The notes under the pieces were generated by a model. That model worked only from the letters and a program-made list of their open reading frames with translations. It was not told the DNA's origin and ran no database searches. Made by a program: the position numbers and the translations under genes. Below, piece after piece: positions 26,486 through 36,210 of a DNA stretch of 64,000 nucleotides (position 1 is the first letter of the stretch; every line of letters begins with the position of its first letter). The stretch is from Planobispora rosea. Its GTDB lineage: Bacteria; Actinomycetota; Actinomycetes; Streptosporangiales; Streptosporangiaceae. The DNA is taken from NCBI RefSeq assembly GCF_014648175.1, contig NZ_BMQP01000010.1, forward strand, positions 124,001 to 188,000. The letters run 5' to 3'.

Positions 26486-26973
26486 CACGCCTCCGCTCGC
26501 GCCGATTCCCCCGGCTGGCGCGGTGTCGTATTACTCCCGATCCCATTAGTCATGGCGAGGCAATTACCCTAACCGCTCAGCTGATTCTTCCAGGAAAACC
26601 ACGCCCATGCTGCAGGCATCGCCCTCACTGAGCAAACCGGATCTGAGACCGGGCGAGAGCAGTTACCCCCTCGAGAGGGACGAAAGGAGCACATCACCCC
26701 TGGCCAGCGCAGGCGTTGGTTACCGAAAAGCCACCCATTGCTATCCATAGGGCGCCGGGAGTGTCGCGACCTGCGCCTTTAGAAGAGGGTCAGCCCGGGA
26801 GACGTGACGGAGCGTCACAACGCGATGCCTCCACCAGGCCCACGGATGAGGACCTGTCATGCCGGGCCGACCCGAGCCGGCCCGGACCGACCCGGAGAGC
26901 TGCGCGGGGACCGGCGCGGAGAACGGCACGGGGACCGGTGAAGGGCGGCACGGGGTCGCCGGAGGCACACGGG
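26486..26973. other. intergenic region upstream of the T4SS-like operon
   Basis: 488 bases without a convincing gene; open frames on both strands are Arg/Pro/Gly-rich shadow-like reads. The part nearest the operon (26530-26600) is AT-rich and should hold its promoter, but no clean -35/-10 pair stands out. I see no attachment site or tRNA. Confidence 0.4.
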
Positions 26974-27150
26974 TCAGTCGTCGGACGGGTCGAAGCCCGT
27001 GCACGGCTGGAACGTCCACGCGCGGGGCATCCGCGCGCCGAGCAGCTTCCGCGCCAGACCGGGGTCCATCTCCTCCAGCACCCGGAGCAACGGGCCGCCC
27101 GTCTCGCGCGGATCGGGCGGCTCAGGGGTCTCACGTCTGTGCGAGGTCAT
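26974..27150 (-). CDS. possible small conserved protein, 58 residues
   Basis: Reads MTSHRRETPEPPDP, then GGPLLRVLEEMDPGLARKLL and a C-terminal ARMPRAWTFQPCTGFDPSDD. The ordered helix plus aromatic/Cys tail looks more protein-like than the surrounding shadow frames, and the residues are not dominated by Arg/Pro. There is no strong Shine-Dalgarno and the gene stands alone between the T4SS-like operon and the repeat array downstream of ychF. Family and function not recognised. Confidence 0.42.
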   Translation of the reverse strand: MTSHRRETPEPPDPRETGGPLLRVLEEMDPGLARKLLGARMPRAWTFQPCTGFDPSDD

Positions 27151-27207
27151 ATTCGCAGCGTGCGCCACCGTCCCCCCGGATGTCCAGAGAACCCGGGGAC
27201 GGGGAAT

Positions 27208-27235
27208 GCCGATGTCCCCCCGCGGGGACATCGGC
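27208..27235. terminator. perfect 12-bp hairpin
   Basis: GCCGATGTCCCC (27208-27219) and GGGGACATCGGC (27224-27235) are exact complements with a 4-base loop. It lies between ychF and the 58-residue gene. It could act as a terminator for ychF read from the minus strand or as a structured RNA element; no T-run follows. Confidence 0.5.
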
Positions 27236-27253
27236 AGCCGCTGTCTCCGGCAC

Positions 27254-27285
27254 GGCGGACACTCCGCACCGGAGGGGTGTCCGCC
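27254..27285. repeat. 9-bp inverted repeat GGCGGACAC / GTGTCCGCC
   Basis: Arms 27254-27262 and 27277-27285 are exact complements with a 14-base GC-rich centre. It immediately follows the 12-bp hairpin and precedes the ACCCT array, so three structured elements lie in 170 bases. Confidence 0.5.
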
Positions 27286-27302
27286 ATGGTGAGAGCGTGC
27301 GG

Positions 27303-27374
27303 GGCCACACCCTGCGGGACCGGCCACACCCTCGTGGGGGCGGGGCGCACCCTCCGGGGGAGGGTCATACCCTC
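27303..27374. repeat. four ACCCT-containing direct repeats at ~20-bp spacing downstream of ychF
   Basis: GGCCACACCCT, GGCCACACCCT, GGCGCACCCT and GGTCATACCCT recur with the ACCCT core at 27309, 27328, 27349 and 27369, spacing 19, 21 and 20 bases, close to two helical turns. The third unit also forms ACCCTCC-GGG-GGAGGGT. The array ends 7 bases before the ychF stop, so it lies downstream of the gene as transcribed. Confidence 0.55.
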
Positions 27375-27380
27375 GTGGGA

Positions 27381-28469
<1,089 letters not shown>

Positions 28470-28480
28470 GTGACCCGAGT

Positions 28481-29314
28481 TTACGGGGAACCGCGAAGTG
28501 CTGTCCGCCGCAGGCACGTGACCGGACGCTGGACGCCGGGTTCCCGGACCCGCAGGTAGCGGTCCGAGAGCTCGGGACAGCGGCCCCGGGTGGCGGCTCT
28601 GGCGGTCACCCGCGCCCAGGCGCCGGCCGAGTCGCACGGCGTCCTGACGAGCGCTTCGCGGCTCACCAGACGACCCGCGGGCCGGGTCACGCAGTCGCCC
28701 ACCCGGAGTATCCGGCCGCCCCCGGCCAGGCACGCGACCTCCCGCTCACCGACGACCAGCGCGTCGAGCGCACGCGCCGGGCACGCCGCCGCCCGGTCCA
28801 CCACCGCCAGCACCTTGCCGTACCAGCCGGGCTCGGAACAGGGCCGCTCTCCTCCGCGCAGCGCCAGGCAGTCACCGGGGCGCAGCATCCCGCCACCGCC
28901 GCCCGGCTCTCCGGCGTGCGGCGGCCGGAGGGTGCGCACGCATGCCGTACGGCTCGGCTGAGGGCTGCGCAGGACCGCCTGGGCGTCCGCCGCGCCCGCG
29001 CCCGGCAGGGGCCTGATCCTGACCAGTTCGTCGGTCTCCACGGGGCAGCCCGCCGCCTCCGCGTCGGCCATGGAGATCACCCTCCCGTCGGCGTCCTCGC
29101 AGGCGGCCAGCTCGTATCTGTCGTTCTCCCGCGCGACGCAGGCACCCCGCTCCCAGGCGAACCGCACCGTGGCCGCCGCCGCCCGGGCCGCTCCCGGCTC
29201 CGGGCTCGCGCGTCCGGCGACGAGCACGCCCGTCGCGGTGATCACCACCACCATCGCGGCGACGGTCACCCCCAGCGCCGGCGCCATCTTCGTGCCCCAC
29301 CCGCGTGCACCCAC
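28481..29314 (-). CDS. secreted or membrane-anchored Cys-rich protein, septum-formation-family-like
   Basis: 277 residues. An N-terminal TM/signal anchor (about 15-37, GVTVAAMVVVITATGVLVA) is followed by an extracytoplasmic region with nine or more Cys and repeated motifs LRPGDCLAL and LRVGDCVTRP with VRTPCDSAGAWARV, the pattern of PF13845-type septum formation/LppU proteins (GDCv ... PCd). The GTG at 29314 is chosen for GGGGGA upstream; the frame is open further to 29560 but that part is Arg/Ser-rich and crosses the putative promoter. It lies 11 bases before ychF on the same strand and is divergent from rmuC. No enzymatic motif is seen. Confidence 0.7.
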   Translation of the reverse strand: MGARGWGTKMAPALGVTVAAMVVVITATGVLVAGRASPEPGAARAAAATVRFAWERGACVARENDRYELAACEDADGRVISMADAEAAGCPVETDELVRIRPLPGAGAADAQAVLRSPQPSRTACVRTLRPPHAGEPGGGGGMLRPGDCLALRGGERPCSEPGWYGKVLAVVDRAAACPARALDALVVGEREVACLAGGGRILRVGDCVTRPAGRLVSREALVRTPCDSAGAWARVTARAATRGRCPELSDRYLRVREPGVQRPVTCLRRTALRGSP

Positions 29315-29447
29315 AGACGATCCCCCACTTTCCGTGTTCACTATGAAACTTTGAGTGACAGATTGCCGGTGCGCAAGTGGATTGACCGGTCGTTGCCGAA
29401 GGCGTGTCGCGCGGCTGGAAGCCGTCGATCCTGGGATCATGCGGTGA

Positions 29448-30761
29448 ATGGACGTCATGGCACTCGCCTTCCAGCTCGCCGTGGGACTCGCCGCGGGACT
29501 CGCGATCGGGTTCCTGCTCGGCCGGGCGCGCGCCTCCACCGGTGCCGCGGACGTCGCCACCCGCCTGGCGGAGGCCGAGGCGCGCGCCAGGGCGGCCGAG
29601 GAGAAGGCCGCCTACATCGAGGGGCAGCTCGCCGACCGGTTCCAGGCCCTGTCGGCCCGCGCGCTCGACGTCAACAACCTGCGCTTCCTGGAACTGGCCG
29701 AGGGCCGGCTGGCCGCGAGCCGCGCCGAGGCGGCCGGGGAGCTGGAGCAGCGCAAGCAGGCCGTCGAGCATCTGATCGAGCCGCTGAAGGACACCCTGGC
29801 CCGGGTGGAGGCCCAGCTGCGCGACACCCAGGCGGGTCAGCGGGCCGCCCACGCCGAGCTGACCCGGCACATCGACATCGTGCGGGAGAGCAACGACCGG
29901 CTGCGCGCGCAGACGACCGCCCTCGTCCGGGCCCTGCAGCGGCCCGACGCCCAGGGCCGGTGGGGGGAGATCCAGCTGCGCAGGGTCGCCGAGATCGCCG
30001 GCATGCAGCGCTTCTGCGACTTCGACGAGCAGGCGAGCGCGTCCACCGCCGACGGCGTGCTCCGCCCCGACATGGTGGTACGGCTCGCGGGCGGCAAGAA
30101 CATCGTGGTCGACTCCAAGGTCTCCCTGGCCGCCTATCTGGAGGCCGCGGAGTCCGCCGACCCCGACCACCGCTCCTCCCGGCTCGGTGACCATGCCCGG
30201 CACGTGCGCGAGCACGTGGACCGGCTGGCCGCGAAGACCTACTGGCAGGCGTTCAACCCCGCGCCGGAGTTCGTCGTGCTGTTCATCCCGGGCGAGGCGT
30301 TCCTCGCCCCGGCGCTGGAGCACGATCCCGGCCTGCTGGAGCACGCCATGCGCCGCCGGGTCCACATCGCCACCCCGACCACGCTGATCACCATGCTCCG
30401 CACCGCGCACTACGCCTGGCAGCAGGCCGCGCTCAGCGAGAACGCCCGCGCGGTCTTCGAACTGGGCAAGGAGCTCTACGAGCGGCTGGGCAGCATGGGA
30501 CGGAACATGGACGCCGTGGGCCGCTCGCTGAGCAGGGCCGTGGACGCCTACAACCGCACCGTCGGCTCCCTGGAGACCCGGGTCCTGGTGAGCGCCCGGA
30601 AGCTCAACGACCTGGGCCTGGTCGAGACCGACCTGGACGCTCCCGCCGCGGTCGAGGACCTGCCGCGCACCCTCACCTCACCGGAACTGGTGGGAGAAGA
30701 AGAGTCAAGCTCGTCCCTCATCTCCCGGTTGAACGGTAAGTTGGCCAACGACCTGCCTTGA
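29448..30761 (+). CDS. rmuC: DNA recombination protein RmuC
   Basis: 437 residues. N-terminal TM or membrane-proximal helix (about 5-25), a long coiled coil (about 40-165, rich in EARARAAEEKA and QLRDTQAGQRAA), then the RmuC nuclease-like core (about 170-390; GRWGEIQLRRVAEIAGM, LRPDMVVRLAGGKNIVVDSKVSLAAYLEA, EFVVLFIPGEAFLAPAL, THLITML-type TPTTLITML). The core resembles restriction endonuclease-fold nucleases and limits DNA inversions at short repeats in E. coli. The ATG at 29448 sits on the far side of the promoter region shared with the divergent secreted-protein gene. Confidence 0.93.
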   Translation: MDVMALAFQLAVGLAAGLAIGFLLGRARASTGAADVATRLAEAEARARAAEEKAAYIEGQLADRFQALSARALDVNNLRFLELAEGRLAASRAEAAGELEQRKQAVEHLIEPLKDTLARVEAQLRDTQAGQRAAHAELTRHIDIVRESNDRLRAQTTALVRALQRPDAQGRWGEIQLRRVAEIAGMQRFCDFDEQASASTADGVLRPDMVVRLAGGKNIVVDSKVSLAAYLEAAESADPDHRSSRLGDHARHVREHVDRLAAKTYWQAFNPAPEFVVLFIPGEAFLAPALEHDPGLLEHAMRRRVHIATPTTLITMLRTAHYAWQQAALSENARAVFELGKELYERLGSMGRNMDAVGRSLSRAVDAYNRTVGSLETRVLVSARKLNDLGLVETDLDAPAAVEDLPRTLTSPELVGEEESSSSLISRLNGKLANDLP

Positions 30762-30840
30762 GGGTGTTTCCTGAAACCGGGGGGAGCCGGACACTGGAAA
30801 CCGCGGGGTGGTGTGAGGGGGCGATGGGCGAGGTGATCGC

Positions 30841-31374
30841 ATGAACGGGCGCAACAGTGAGCGGGACCGGGCCTCCGGCATCCGGCTGACCGCACGGGGC
30901 GCGGTGGCGTCCGTGCTGACGCTCACCCTGCTGGGAAGCCTTCTGAACACGCTGTTCGGGCTGCCCGCCGCGGTCGGCCTGGCGTTCCTGGGCGGGTGCG
31001 CGGTCGCGGTGGCGCTGGTCAACCCGCGCGACCTGCTCTCGATGGTGGTCTCCCCGCCCCTGGTCTTCTTCTCGGCCGTGCTGATCTCCGAGGCGATCCG
31101 CTCCCTGACCGCGCCCTCCCCGGTCCAGGCTTTCGGCCTCGGCATGTTCACCGCGCTGTCCGGCGGGGCCCCGTGGCTGTTCGTCGGCTCGGCGCTGGTC
31201 CTTCTCGTCGCCTGGCGGCGCGGCCTGGCCCGGTGCGTCCGCGACCTGCGGGAGGAGATCCGCGCCAGCGCCCCCGACATCCCTCGCCCGCGGACCGGCG
31301 GCGACAAGGGCTTCGTCCCCGAGCCGGAGGGATACTTCGAGCCCCGGGTGTACGGCACTCCCCGGGAGCCGTGA
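30841..31374 (+). CDS. DUF6542 membrane protein
   Basis: 177 residues. Four hydrophobic helices (about 20-40, 45-60, 67-88, 105-122) and a hydrophilic C-terminal tail with PRPRTGGDKGFVPEPEGYFEPRVYG. Matches the actinobacterial DUF6542 family found beside ispH and ychF (the Rv1111c position). No function is known for the family. Its stop codon sits in the loop of a perfect 14-bp hairpin shared with the convergent ispH gene. Its upstream neighbour rmuC ends 79 bases earlier, so it may be co-transcribed. Confidence 0.85.
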   Translation: MNGRNSERDRASGIRLTARGAVASVLTLTLLGSLLNTLFGLPAAVGLAFLGGCAVAVALVNPRDLLSMVVSPPLVFFSAVLISEAIRSLTAPSPVQAFGLGMFTALSGGAPWLFVGSALVLLVAWRRGLARCVRDLREEIRASAPDIPRPRTGGDKGFVPEPEGYFEPRVYGTPREP

Positions 31375-31390
31375 CGCGGCTCCCGGGGAG
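31358..31390. terminator. perfect 14-bp hairpin across the DUF6542 stop codon, bidirectional
   Basis: Arms 31358-31371 (CTCCCCGGGAGCCG) and 31377-31390 (CGGCTCCCGGGGAG) are exact complements with the loop TGACG, which contains the TGA stop. It lies between convergent DUF6542 and ispH and could stop both transcripts. Confidence 0.75.
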
Positions 31391-31397
31391 GTTCTCG

Positions 31398-31431
31398 GTC
31401 CTCAGACGGTCGCGGTCCTCAGACGGTCGCG
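31398..31431. repeat. perfect 17-bp tandem duplication across the ispH stop codon
   Basis: GGTCCTCAGACGGTCGC occurs twice in direct succession (31398-31414 and 31415-31431). The ispH stop codon lies within the copy nearer the gene and is repeated, out of phase, in the other. Confidence 0.85.
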
Positions 31432-32390
31432 GCCCGCAGGTCCTTGCGGAGCTCGTGCGGGAGGGCGAAACGCACGTTCTCCTCGACGGAGTGGACTTCC
31501 TCGACGTCGTCGAAACCGTGCTCGGCGAGCCGGGCCAGGACTCCGGCGACCAGCTCGTCGGGGACCGAGGCACCGCTCGTCACGCCGACGGTGGTGACGC
31601 CGTCGAGCCATTCGTCCTTGATGAAGGAGGCGTTGTCGACCAGGTAGGAGGCGTCGGCCCCGTGGTCGAGGGCGACCTCGACCAGGCGCTTGGAGTTGGA
31701 GGAGTTCTCCGAGCCGACGACGATGACCAGCTGGGCCTCCGCGGCGATCTCCTTCACCGCGACCTGGCGGTTCTGGGTGGCGTAGCAGATGTCGTCGCTC
31801 GGCGGGTCGAGGAGGTTGGGGAAACGCTCCTTGAGCCGGGAGACCGTCTCGATCGTCTCGTCCACCGACAGGGTGGTCTGCGACAGCCACACCAGCCGAT
31901 CGGGGTCCTTCACCTGTACGGAGTCGACCGAGTCGAGGCCGTCCACGAGCTGGATGTGGTCGGGGGCCTCGCCCGCGGTGCCCTCGACCTCCTCGTGGCC
32001 CTCGTGACCGATCAGGAGGATGTCGTAGTCCTGGGAGGCGAAGCGCTTGGCCTCGTTGTGCACCTTGGTGACCAGGGGGCAGGTCGCGTCGATCGTCTTC
32101 AGGCGGCGCTGGGCGGCCTCCTGGTGGACGGCCGGGGAGACTCCGTGCGCCGAGAAGACCACGATGGCGCCCTCGGGGACCTGCTCCGTCTCCTCGACGA
32201 AGATCGCCCCGCGCTCCTCCAGCGTCTTCACCACGTGGGTGTTGTGAACGATCTGCTTGCGGACGTAGATCGGAGCGCCGTACCGTTCCAGGGCCTTCTC
32301 GACCGCCTGGACCGCACGGTCGACTCCCGCGCAGTAACCGCGGGGCTTCGCCACAAGTACGCGACGGGTCGCGCGGGTCTCTGAAGTCAT
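31419..32390 (-). CDS. ispH: 4-hydroxy-3-methylbut-2-enyl diphosphate reductase
   Basis: 323 residues. Last enzyme of the MEP isoprenoid pathway, a [4Fe-4S] reductase giving IPP and DMAPP. The three cluster cysteines are visible in [24 protein letters not shown] and [10 protein letters not shown], with catalytic-site residues in [19 protein letters not shown] and [16 protein letters not shown] start at 32390. It is convergent with DUF6542 and divergent from the lipid-droplet-type gene, in the same order as the Rv1110 region of M. tuberculosis as I recall it. Confidence 0.96.
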   Translation of the reverse strand: MTSETRATRRVLVAKPRGYCAGVDRAVQAVEKALERYGAPIYVRKQIVHNTHVVKTLEERGAIFVEETEQVPEGAIVVFSAHGVSPAVHQEAAQRRLKTIDATCPLVTKVHNEAKRFASQDYDILLIGHEGHEEVEGTAGEAPDHIQLVDGLDSVDSVQVKDPDRLVWLSQTTLSVDETIETVSRLKERFPNLLDPPSDDICYATQNRQVAVKEIAAEAQLVIVVGSENSSNSKRLVEVALDHGADASYLVDNASFIKDEWLDGVTTVGVTSGASVPDELVAGVLARLAEHGFDDVEEVHSVEENVRFALPHELRKDLRAATV

Positions 32391-32499
32391 GTTCTTATGC
32401 TACGTGGAGTGCCCATGGGGACTGCCCATGCGCCCCTTGACCTCGCAAGGCGTCATCTTGCTAGACAATATGTCCAACCAGACCTCCCAGGGAGACGAA

Positions 32500-33468
32500 A
32501 TGTCAGTCCCCGATCTCTTCCGTAAGGCGAAGGACCTGCCGCTCCAGATGCTGCAGGCCGCCCTCAGCGGCGTCGGCCAGGCCCTGCTCCTCGGTGACCG
32601 CGTCCGCAACCGGATCAAGGGCGCCGGATCCACCGACGAGGAGCTCGACGAGACCCGTACCACGGCCGCCGACCAGCTGGCCGGGAGCGAGGAGAAGTCC
32701 GAGGAGAAGCCGGCCCGCCGCGAGCCGGTCATCTTCGCCCCGGCCAAGCCCAAGACCGCCCCCGCCGAGGCCGCCGAGACCAAGCCGGAAGCCCCCGAGA
32801 CCAAGACTGAGCCTGGGGCCAAGACCGGAGCCAAGGCCAAGACCGGAGCCGAGACCAAGACCGGAGCCGAGCCCGAGGCCGCCGAGGTCAAGGCGGAGGC
32901 CGGGCCCGCCCCGGTCGCGCTCGTCCCGGCCGCGCCCGTCGCGGCCGGGACCACGCCGGAGCCGATCACCGAGATCGCCACGCCGCCGGCCGTGGAGGTC
33001 GAGGTCGCCGCGGTCGACGTCGCCGAGCCGGATCAGAACGGCGCCGCCGCCGTCGAGGTCGTCGAGACCAAGCCGGCCAAGCCCAGGACCACCAGGGCGA
33101 GGACCACGGCCGGGACCGCGAAGCCGAAGAGCGCGACCGCGAAGCCCAAGGCAGCCGCCGGAGCCGGGGCCGGGGCCGCGAAGCCCAAGGCCGCGAAGAC
33201 CCGCAAGGCCGCCACCACCGCCGAGGCCACCGAGACGGTCGAGACGGTCGAGACGGTCGAGGCCGTCAAGGCGGGGGTCGCGGCCGTGCCCGCCGAGCCG
33301 CTGCCCGGCTACGCCGAGCTGACCGTCGCCTCCCTGCGCGCCCGGATGCGCGGCAAGAGCGCCGAGCAGATCAAGGAGCTGATCGAGTACGAGAAGGCCA
33401 CCTCGGCCCGTCCCGAGGTCGTGCGGATGTACGAGAACCGCCTGACCAAGATCGAAACCGCCGAGTGA
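32500..33468 (+). CDS. lipid droplet-associated-type protein with histone H1-like Lys/Ala/Pro-rich middle
   Basis: 322 residues. The ordered N-terminus ([35 protein letters not shown]) and C-terminus ([49 protein letters not shown]) match the actinobacterial family at the Rv1109c position, annotated in databases as lipid droplet-associated protein. Between them, about 60-275 is low-complexity Lys/Ala/Pro/Glu with [11 protein letters not shown] and [12 protein letters not shown], like histone H1 tails. The ATG at 32500 is chosen for GGGAG 6 bases upstream; an ATG at 32470 would add ten residues. Divergent from ispH. The Lys-rich middle could bind nucleic acid. Confidence 0.8.
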   Translation: MSVPDLFRKAKDLPLQMLQAALSGVGQALLLGDRVRNRIKGAGSTDEELDETRTTAADQLAGSEEKSEEKPARREPVIFAPAKPKTAPAEAAETKPEAPETKTEPGAKTGAKAKTGAETKTGAEPEAAEVKAEAGPAPVALVPAAPVAAGTTPEPITEIATPPAVEVEVAAVDVAEPDQNGAAAVEVVETKPAKPRTTRARTTAGTAKPKSATAKPKAAAGAGAGAAKPKAAKTRKAATTAEATETVETVETVEAVKAGVAAVPAEPLPGYAELTVASLRARMRGKSAEQIKELIEYEKATSARPEVVRMYENRLTKIETAE

Positions 33469-33520
33469 CCGCACCCCGCGCGGAAGGTCCTCCCGGAGGT
33501 TTTTCCGTAAGGTCTTCCGC

Positions 33521-34732
33521 ATGAGCGCGAAGACCACGCCGGAGCAGCCGCTGCCGGTCCGTACCGTGCTGCAGATGGTCGGCGGCTGGATCGGCAAGCT
33601 CGGCACGGTCTGGGTCGAGGGCCAGATCACCGAGCTGACCGCGCGCGGCGGCACGGTGTTCCTGACGTTGCGTGACCCGGTGGCCAACATGTCCGCCCGG
33701 GTCACCTGCCCGCGCGGCGTCTACGAGGCGACCGTCCCCCGCCCCGTCGACGGGGCCCGGGTCGTCATGAACCTGAAACCGGACTTCTGGGTCAACCGCG
33801 GCTCCTTCGCGTTCACCGCGCTGGAGATGCGCCCGGTCGGCGTCGGTGAGCTGCTGGCCCGGCTGGAGCGGCTGCGTCAGGTGCTCGCCGCGGAAGGCCT
33901 CTTCAGCGCCGACCGCAAGCGCCGCCTGCCGTTCCTGCCCGGCACGATCGGCCTGATCTGCGGCCGCGACTCCGCGGCCGAGCGTGACGTCCTGGAGAAC
34001 GCGCGCCGCCGCTGGCCGGCGGTGCGGTTCGCGGTCGAGCAGGTCGCCGTGCAGGGACCGTACGCCGTGGGCGAGGTCACCGAGGCGCTGCGCAAGCTCG
34101 ACGCGGACCCCGAGATCGAGGTGATCGTGATCGCGCGGGGCGGCGGGTCGATGGAGGACCTGCTGCCCTTCTCCGACGAGGCGCTGGTCCGGACGGTGGC
34201 CGCGTGCCGTACCCCGGTGGTCAGCGCGATCGGCCACGAACAGGACAGCCCGCTGCTCGACCTGGTCGCCGACGTGCGGGCCTCCACGCCCACCGACGCG
34301 GCCAAGAAGGTCGTCCCGGACGTCGGCGAGCAGCTCACGCTCATCCGCCAGCTCCGCGACCGGGGCCGCCGGGTGGCCGGCGGCTGGCTGGACCGCGAGC
34401 TGGCCTGGCTGGCCGCGGTGCGCTCCCGCCCGTCCCTCGCCGACCCGGTCCGCGAGATCGAACGCCGTGCCGAGCAGGCCGAGCAGCTGCGGGACCGGGC
34501 CCGGCGCGCGCTCACCGGCTCCCTGGACCGGGCCGAGGCCTCCCTGCACCACCTGCGCGCCCGCCTGGTCGCCCTGTCCCCCGCCGCCACCCTGGAGCGG
34601 GGCTACGCGATCGTGCAGCGCCCCTCGGGCGAGGTCGTACGGCGCGCCGCCGAACTCGCTCCCGGCCAGGAGCTCACCCTCCGCTTCCCCGACGACCGGG
34701 TCACCGTCAGGAGCGAGGAGCCCGCCACGTGA
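33521..34732 (+). CDS. xseA: exodeoxyribonuclease VII large subunit
   Basis: 403 residues, the shorter actinobacterial form. An N-terminal OB-fold (about 10-105; [24 protein letters not shown]) leads to the nuclease core (about 115-300; [73 protein letters not shown]) and a C-terminal helical arm that binds XseB. Degrades single-stranded DNA with XseB. The pair is split here: a GNAT gene on the other strand lies between xseA and xseB, and xseA overlaps its 3' end by 26 bases. Confidence 0.96.
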   Translation: MSAKTTPEQPLPVRTVLQMVGGWIGKLGTVWVEGQITELTARGGTVFLTLRDPVANMSARVTCPRGVYEATVPRPVDGARVVMNLKPDFWVNRGSFAFTALEMRPVGVGELLARLERLRQVLAAEGLFSADRKRRLPFLPGTIGLICGRDSAAERDVLENARRRWPAVRFAVEQVAVQGPYAVGEVTEALRKLDADPEIEVIVIARGGGSMEDLLPFSDEALVRTVAACRTPVVSAIGHEQDSPLLDLVADVRASTPTDAAKKVVPDVGEQLTLIRQLRDRGRRVAGGWLDRELAWLAAVRSRPSLADPVREIERRAEQAEQLRDRARRALTGSLDRAEASLHHLRARLVALSPAATLERGYAIVQRPSGEVVRRAAELAPGQELTLRFPDDRVTVRSEEPAT

Positions 34733-35180
34733 GCGAGGGGTAGCCGTCCTCGACGAAGCCGAACTCCCGGTAGAGCGGCTCGCCGTCGGAGGTGGCGTGC
34801 AGGTCCACCTTGCGGATGTCGTTGGCGCGGTACCACCCCATGAGCGCGCTCATGATGGCCCGGCTGTGTCCCCGGCGCCGGTGGCCGGGGTCGGTGGTCA
34901 TGCCCTGGATGTAGCCGTATCTGCCGTCGGGCAGGCTCGGCCCGGGGAAACGGTCGAAGATGAGCCCCACCCCGCAGGCGGCCAGACCGCCCGCGGGGGC
35001 GTCGACCACGTAGACGGCCGTGTCGGAGGTGCCGAGCCGGTCCCTCAGGCTGTCGGCGTAGGCCTCCTGCCAGCGGCTCTCGACGGGGAGGCTGCCGTCC
35101 TGCGCCATGCGGTCGGCCAGGATCTGACGGAGGCGGACCAGCTCGGGGATGTCGTCGGGGGTCGCGTCACGCACGCTCAT
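34707..35180 (-). CDS. GNAT-family N-acetyltransferase
   Basis: 157 residues, single GNAT domain. Seen: N-terminal [17 protein letters not shown], the acetyl-CoA-binding [19 protein letters not shown] (Q/R-x-x-G-x-G/A loop) and the C-terminal [21 protein letters not shown]. Substrate unknown. It lies antisense between xseA and xseB, overlapping the xseA 3' end by 26 bases and ending 51 bases before the xseB start, an unusual arrangement for these normally adjacent genes. Confidence 0.87.
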   Translation of the reverse strand: MSVRDATPDDIPELVRLRQILADRMAQDGSLPVESRWQEAYADSLRDRLGTSDTAVYVVDAPAGGLAACGVGLIFDRFPGPSLPDGRYGYIQGMTTDPGHRRRGHSRAIMSALMGWYRANDIRKVDLHATSDGEPLYREFGFVEDGYPSLTWRAPRS

Positions 35181-35231
35181 CGCCTCATCCTCCCACCCGT
35201 CCCATCCGTCTCACCGTCTAGGGTTGGGCAC

Positions 35232-35456
35232 GTGGCCGATGACAAGACACCGTCGTACGAGCAGGCGCGCGAGGAGCTGACCGAGGTGGTCCGCCGACTT
35301 GAGACGGGCGGGCTGACGCTGGAGCAGTCGATCGAGCTGTGGGAACGGGGCGAGCGGCTCGCCGCGATCTGCGAGGAGTGGCTCCAGGGCGCCCGGGTGA
35401 AGCTCGCCGCGGCCATGGCCAAGCGCGGTCAGCCCGACCCCGACTCCCCCTTCTGA
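35232..35456 (+). CDS. xseB: exodeoxyribonuclease VII small subunit
   Basis: 74 residues, the normal XseB size. Reads VADDKTPSYEQAREELTEVV, then RRLETGGLTLEQSIELWERG, then LAAICEEWLQGARVKLAAAM and a short Pro/Asp tail: the paired amphipathic helices with SYEQAREEL and LTLEQSIELWERGE are diagnostic. GTG start at 35232. It partners XseA to degrade single-stranded DNA, though the two genes are separated by an antisense acetyltransferase. Probably co-transcribed with xseA or from a promoter inside the GNAT region. Confidence 0.93.
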   Translation: MADDKTPSYEQAREELTEVVRRLETGGLTLEQSIELWERGERLAAICEEWLQGARVKLAAAMAKRGQPDPDSPF

Positions 35457-35533
35457 GTCTCCGGTCCCGTCGTGAAGGCGGCGGGGCGGCGGGCGGCGAA
35501 GGCGCGGCGCCCGGCGACGTTCCCCCGGGCCCT

Positions 35534-36172
35534 TTATCCGGTGGCGGAGGGGCTGGGCGTGGCGGTGGAGGCAGGAGCCGGGCTGGAGGTGACGGCCGGG
35601 CTCACGGAAGGGCTCGCCGAAGGGCTCGCTGAAGGGTTCTCGGTGGGCCTGGGCTGCCGCTTGAGGGCGGTCGCCAGGGCGGTCAGCTCGTCCCAGCCGG
35701 CGGTGCCGGTGACGACGACGGTGGAGTCCGGCAGGAGCCGTACCAGTGAGCGCTGGTTCTTGTCCTCCCGGAAGCGCTGCTCCCAGGTCTCGCCGGCGAT
35801 CTGGACGGTGCCGGTGGCCCGGTTGCTGTTGGCCATCCGGCTGGCGAACCCGGCCGCGGGCTTCTCGTCGCTCTGGATGAGCATGGCGTGCTTGCGGGTG
35901 GCGGTGGCGAAGCCGAGCCGCCAGGTCACCACGCCCTTCTGGTTCGTCATCCGGGAGCTGTTGGGCACCCAGTTCGCCGGGACCGGCTCCGGCGTCCACA
36001 CCTGGTACGGCGCGGCGCGGCGCATGTTGGCCGCGTCGATCGAGTAGTTGATCTCGGGGACGCGGGCGGGCCCGCCCTTCGGAGCCGCGACCAGCAAGAA
36101 GGCCACGACACCGACGAGGCAGACGCCCATCGCGAAGACGTAGCCGTAGAAACCCTGGGTGAACCGTTGCAC
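35534..36172 (-). CDS. DUF4245 membrane-anchored protein
   Basis: 212 residues. One N-terminal TM helix (about 12-30, YVFAMGVCLVGVVAFLLVA), then an extracytoplasmic DUF4245 domain (about 40-175; INYSIDAANMRRAAPYQVW, PNSSRMTNQKGVVTWRLGFAT, TVQIAGETWEQRF, LPDSTVVVTGTAGWDEL) and a Pro/Ser-rich tail with SASPSASPSVSPAVTSSPAP. Family function is unknown. It occupies the Rv1100 position relative to glpX. The GTG at 36172 is chosen because the family starts a few residues before the QGFxGxVxxM motif; no clear Shine-Dalgarno. Probably co-transcribed with the TetR gene 38 bases upstream. Confidence 0.85.
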   Translation of the reverse strand: MQRFTQGFYGYVFAMGVCLVGVVAFLLVAAPKGGPARVPEINYSIDAANMRRAAPYQVWTPEPVPANWVPNSSRMTNQKGVVTWRLGFATATRKHAMLIQSDEKPAAGFASRMANSNRATGTVQIAGETWEQRFREDKNQRSLVRLLPDSTVVVTGTAGWDELTALATALKRQPRPTENPSASPSASPSVSPAVTSSPAPASTATPSPSATG

Positions 36173-36210
36173 GACTGGCGAGACTACCTTCCCGGTGGAC
36201 CGGTCGGTCG

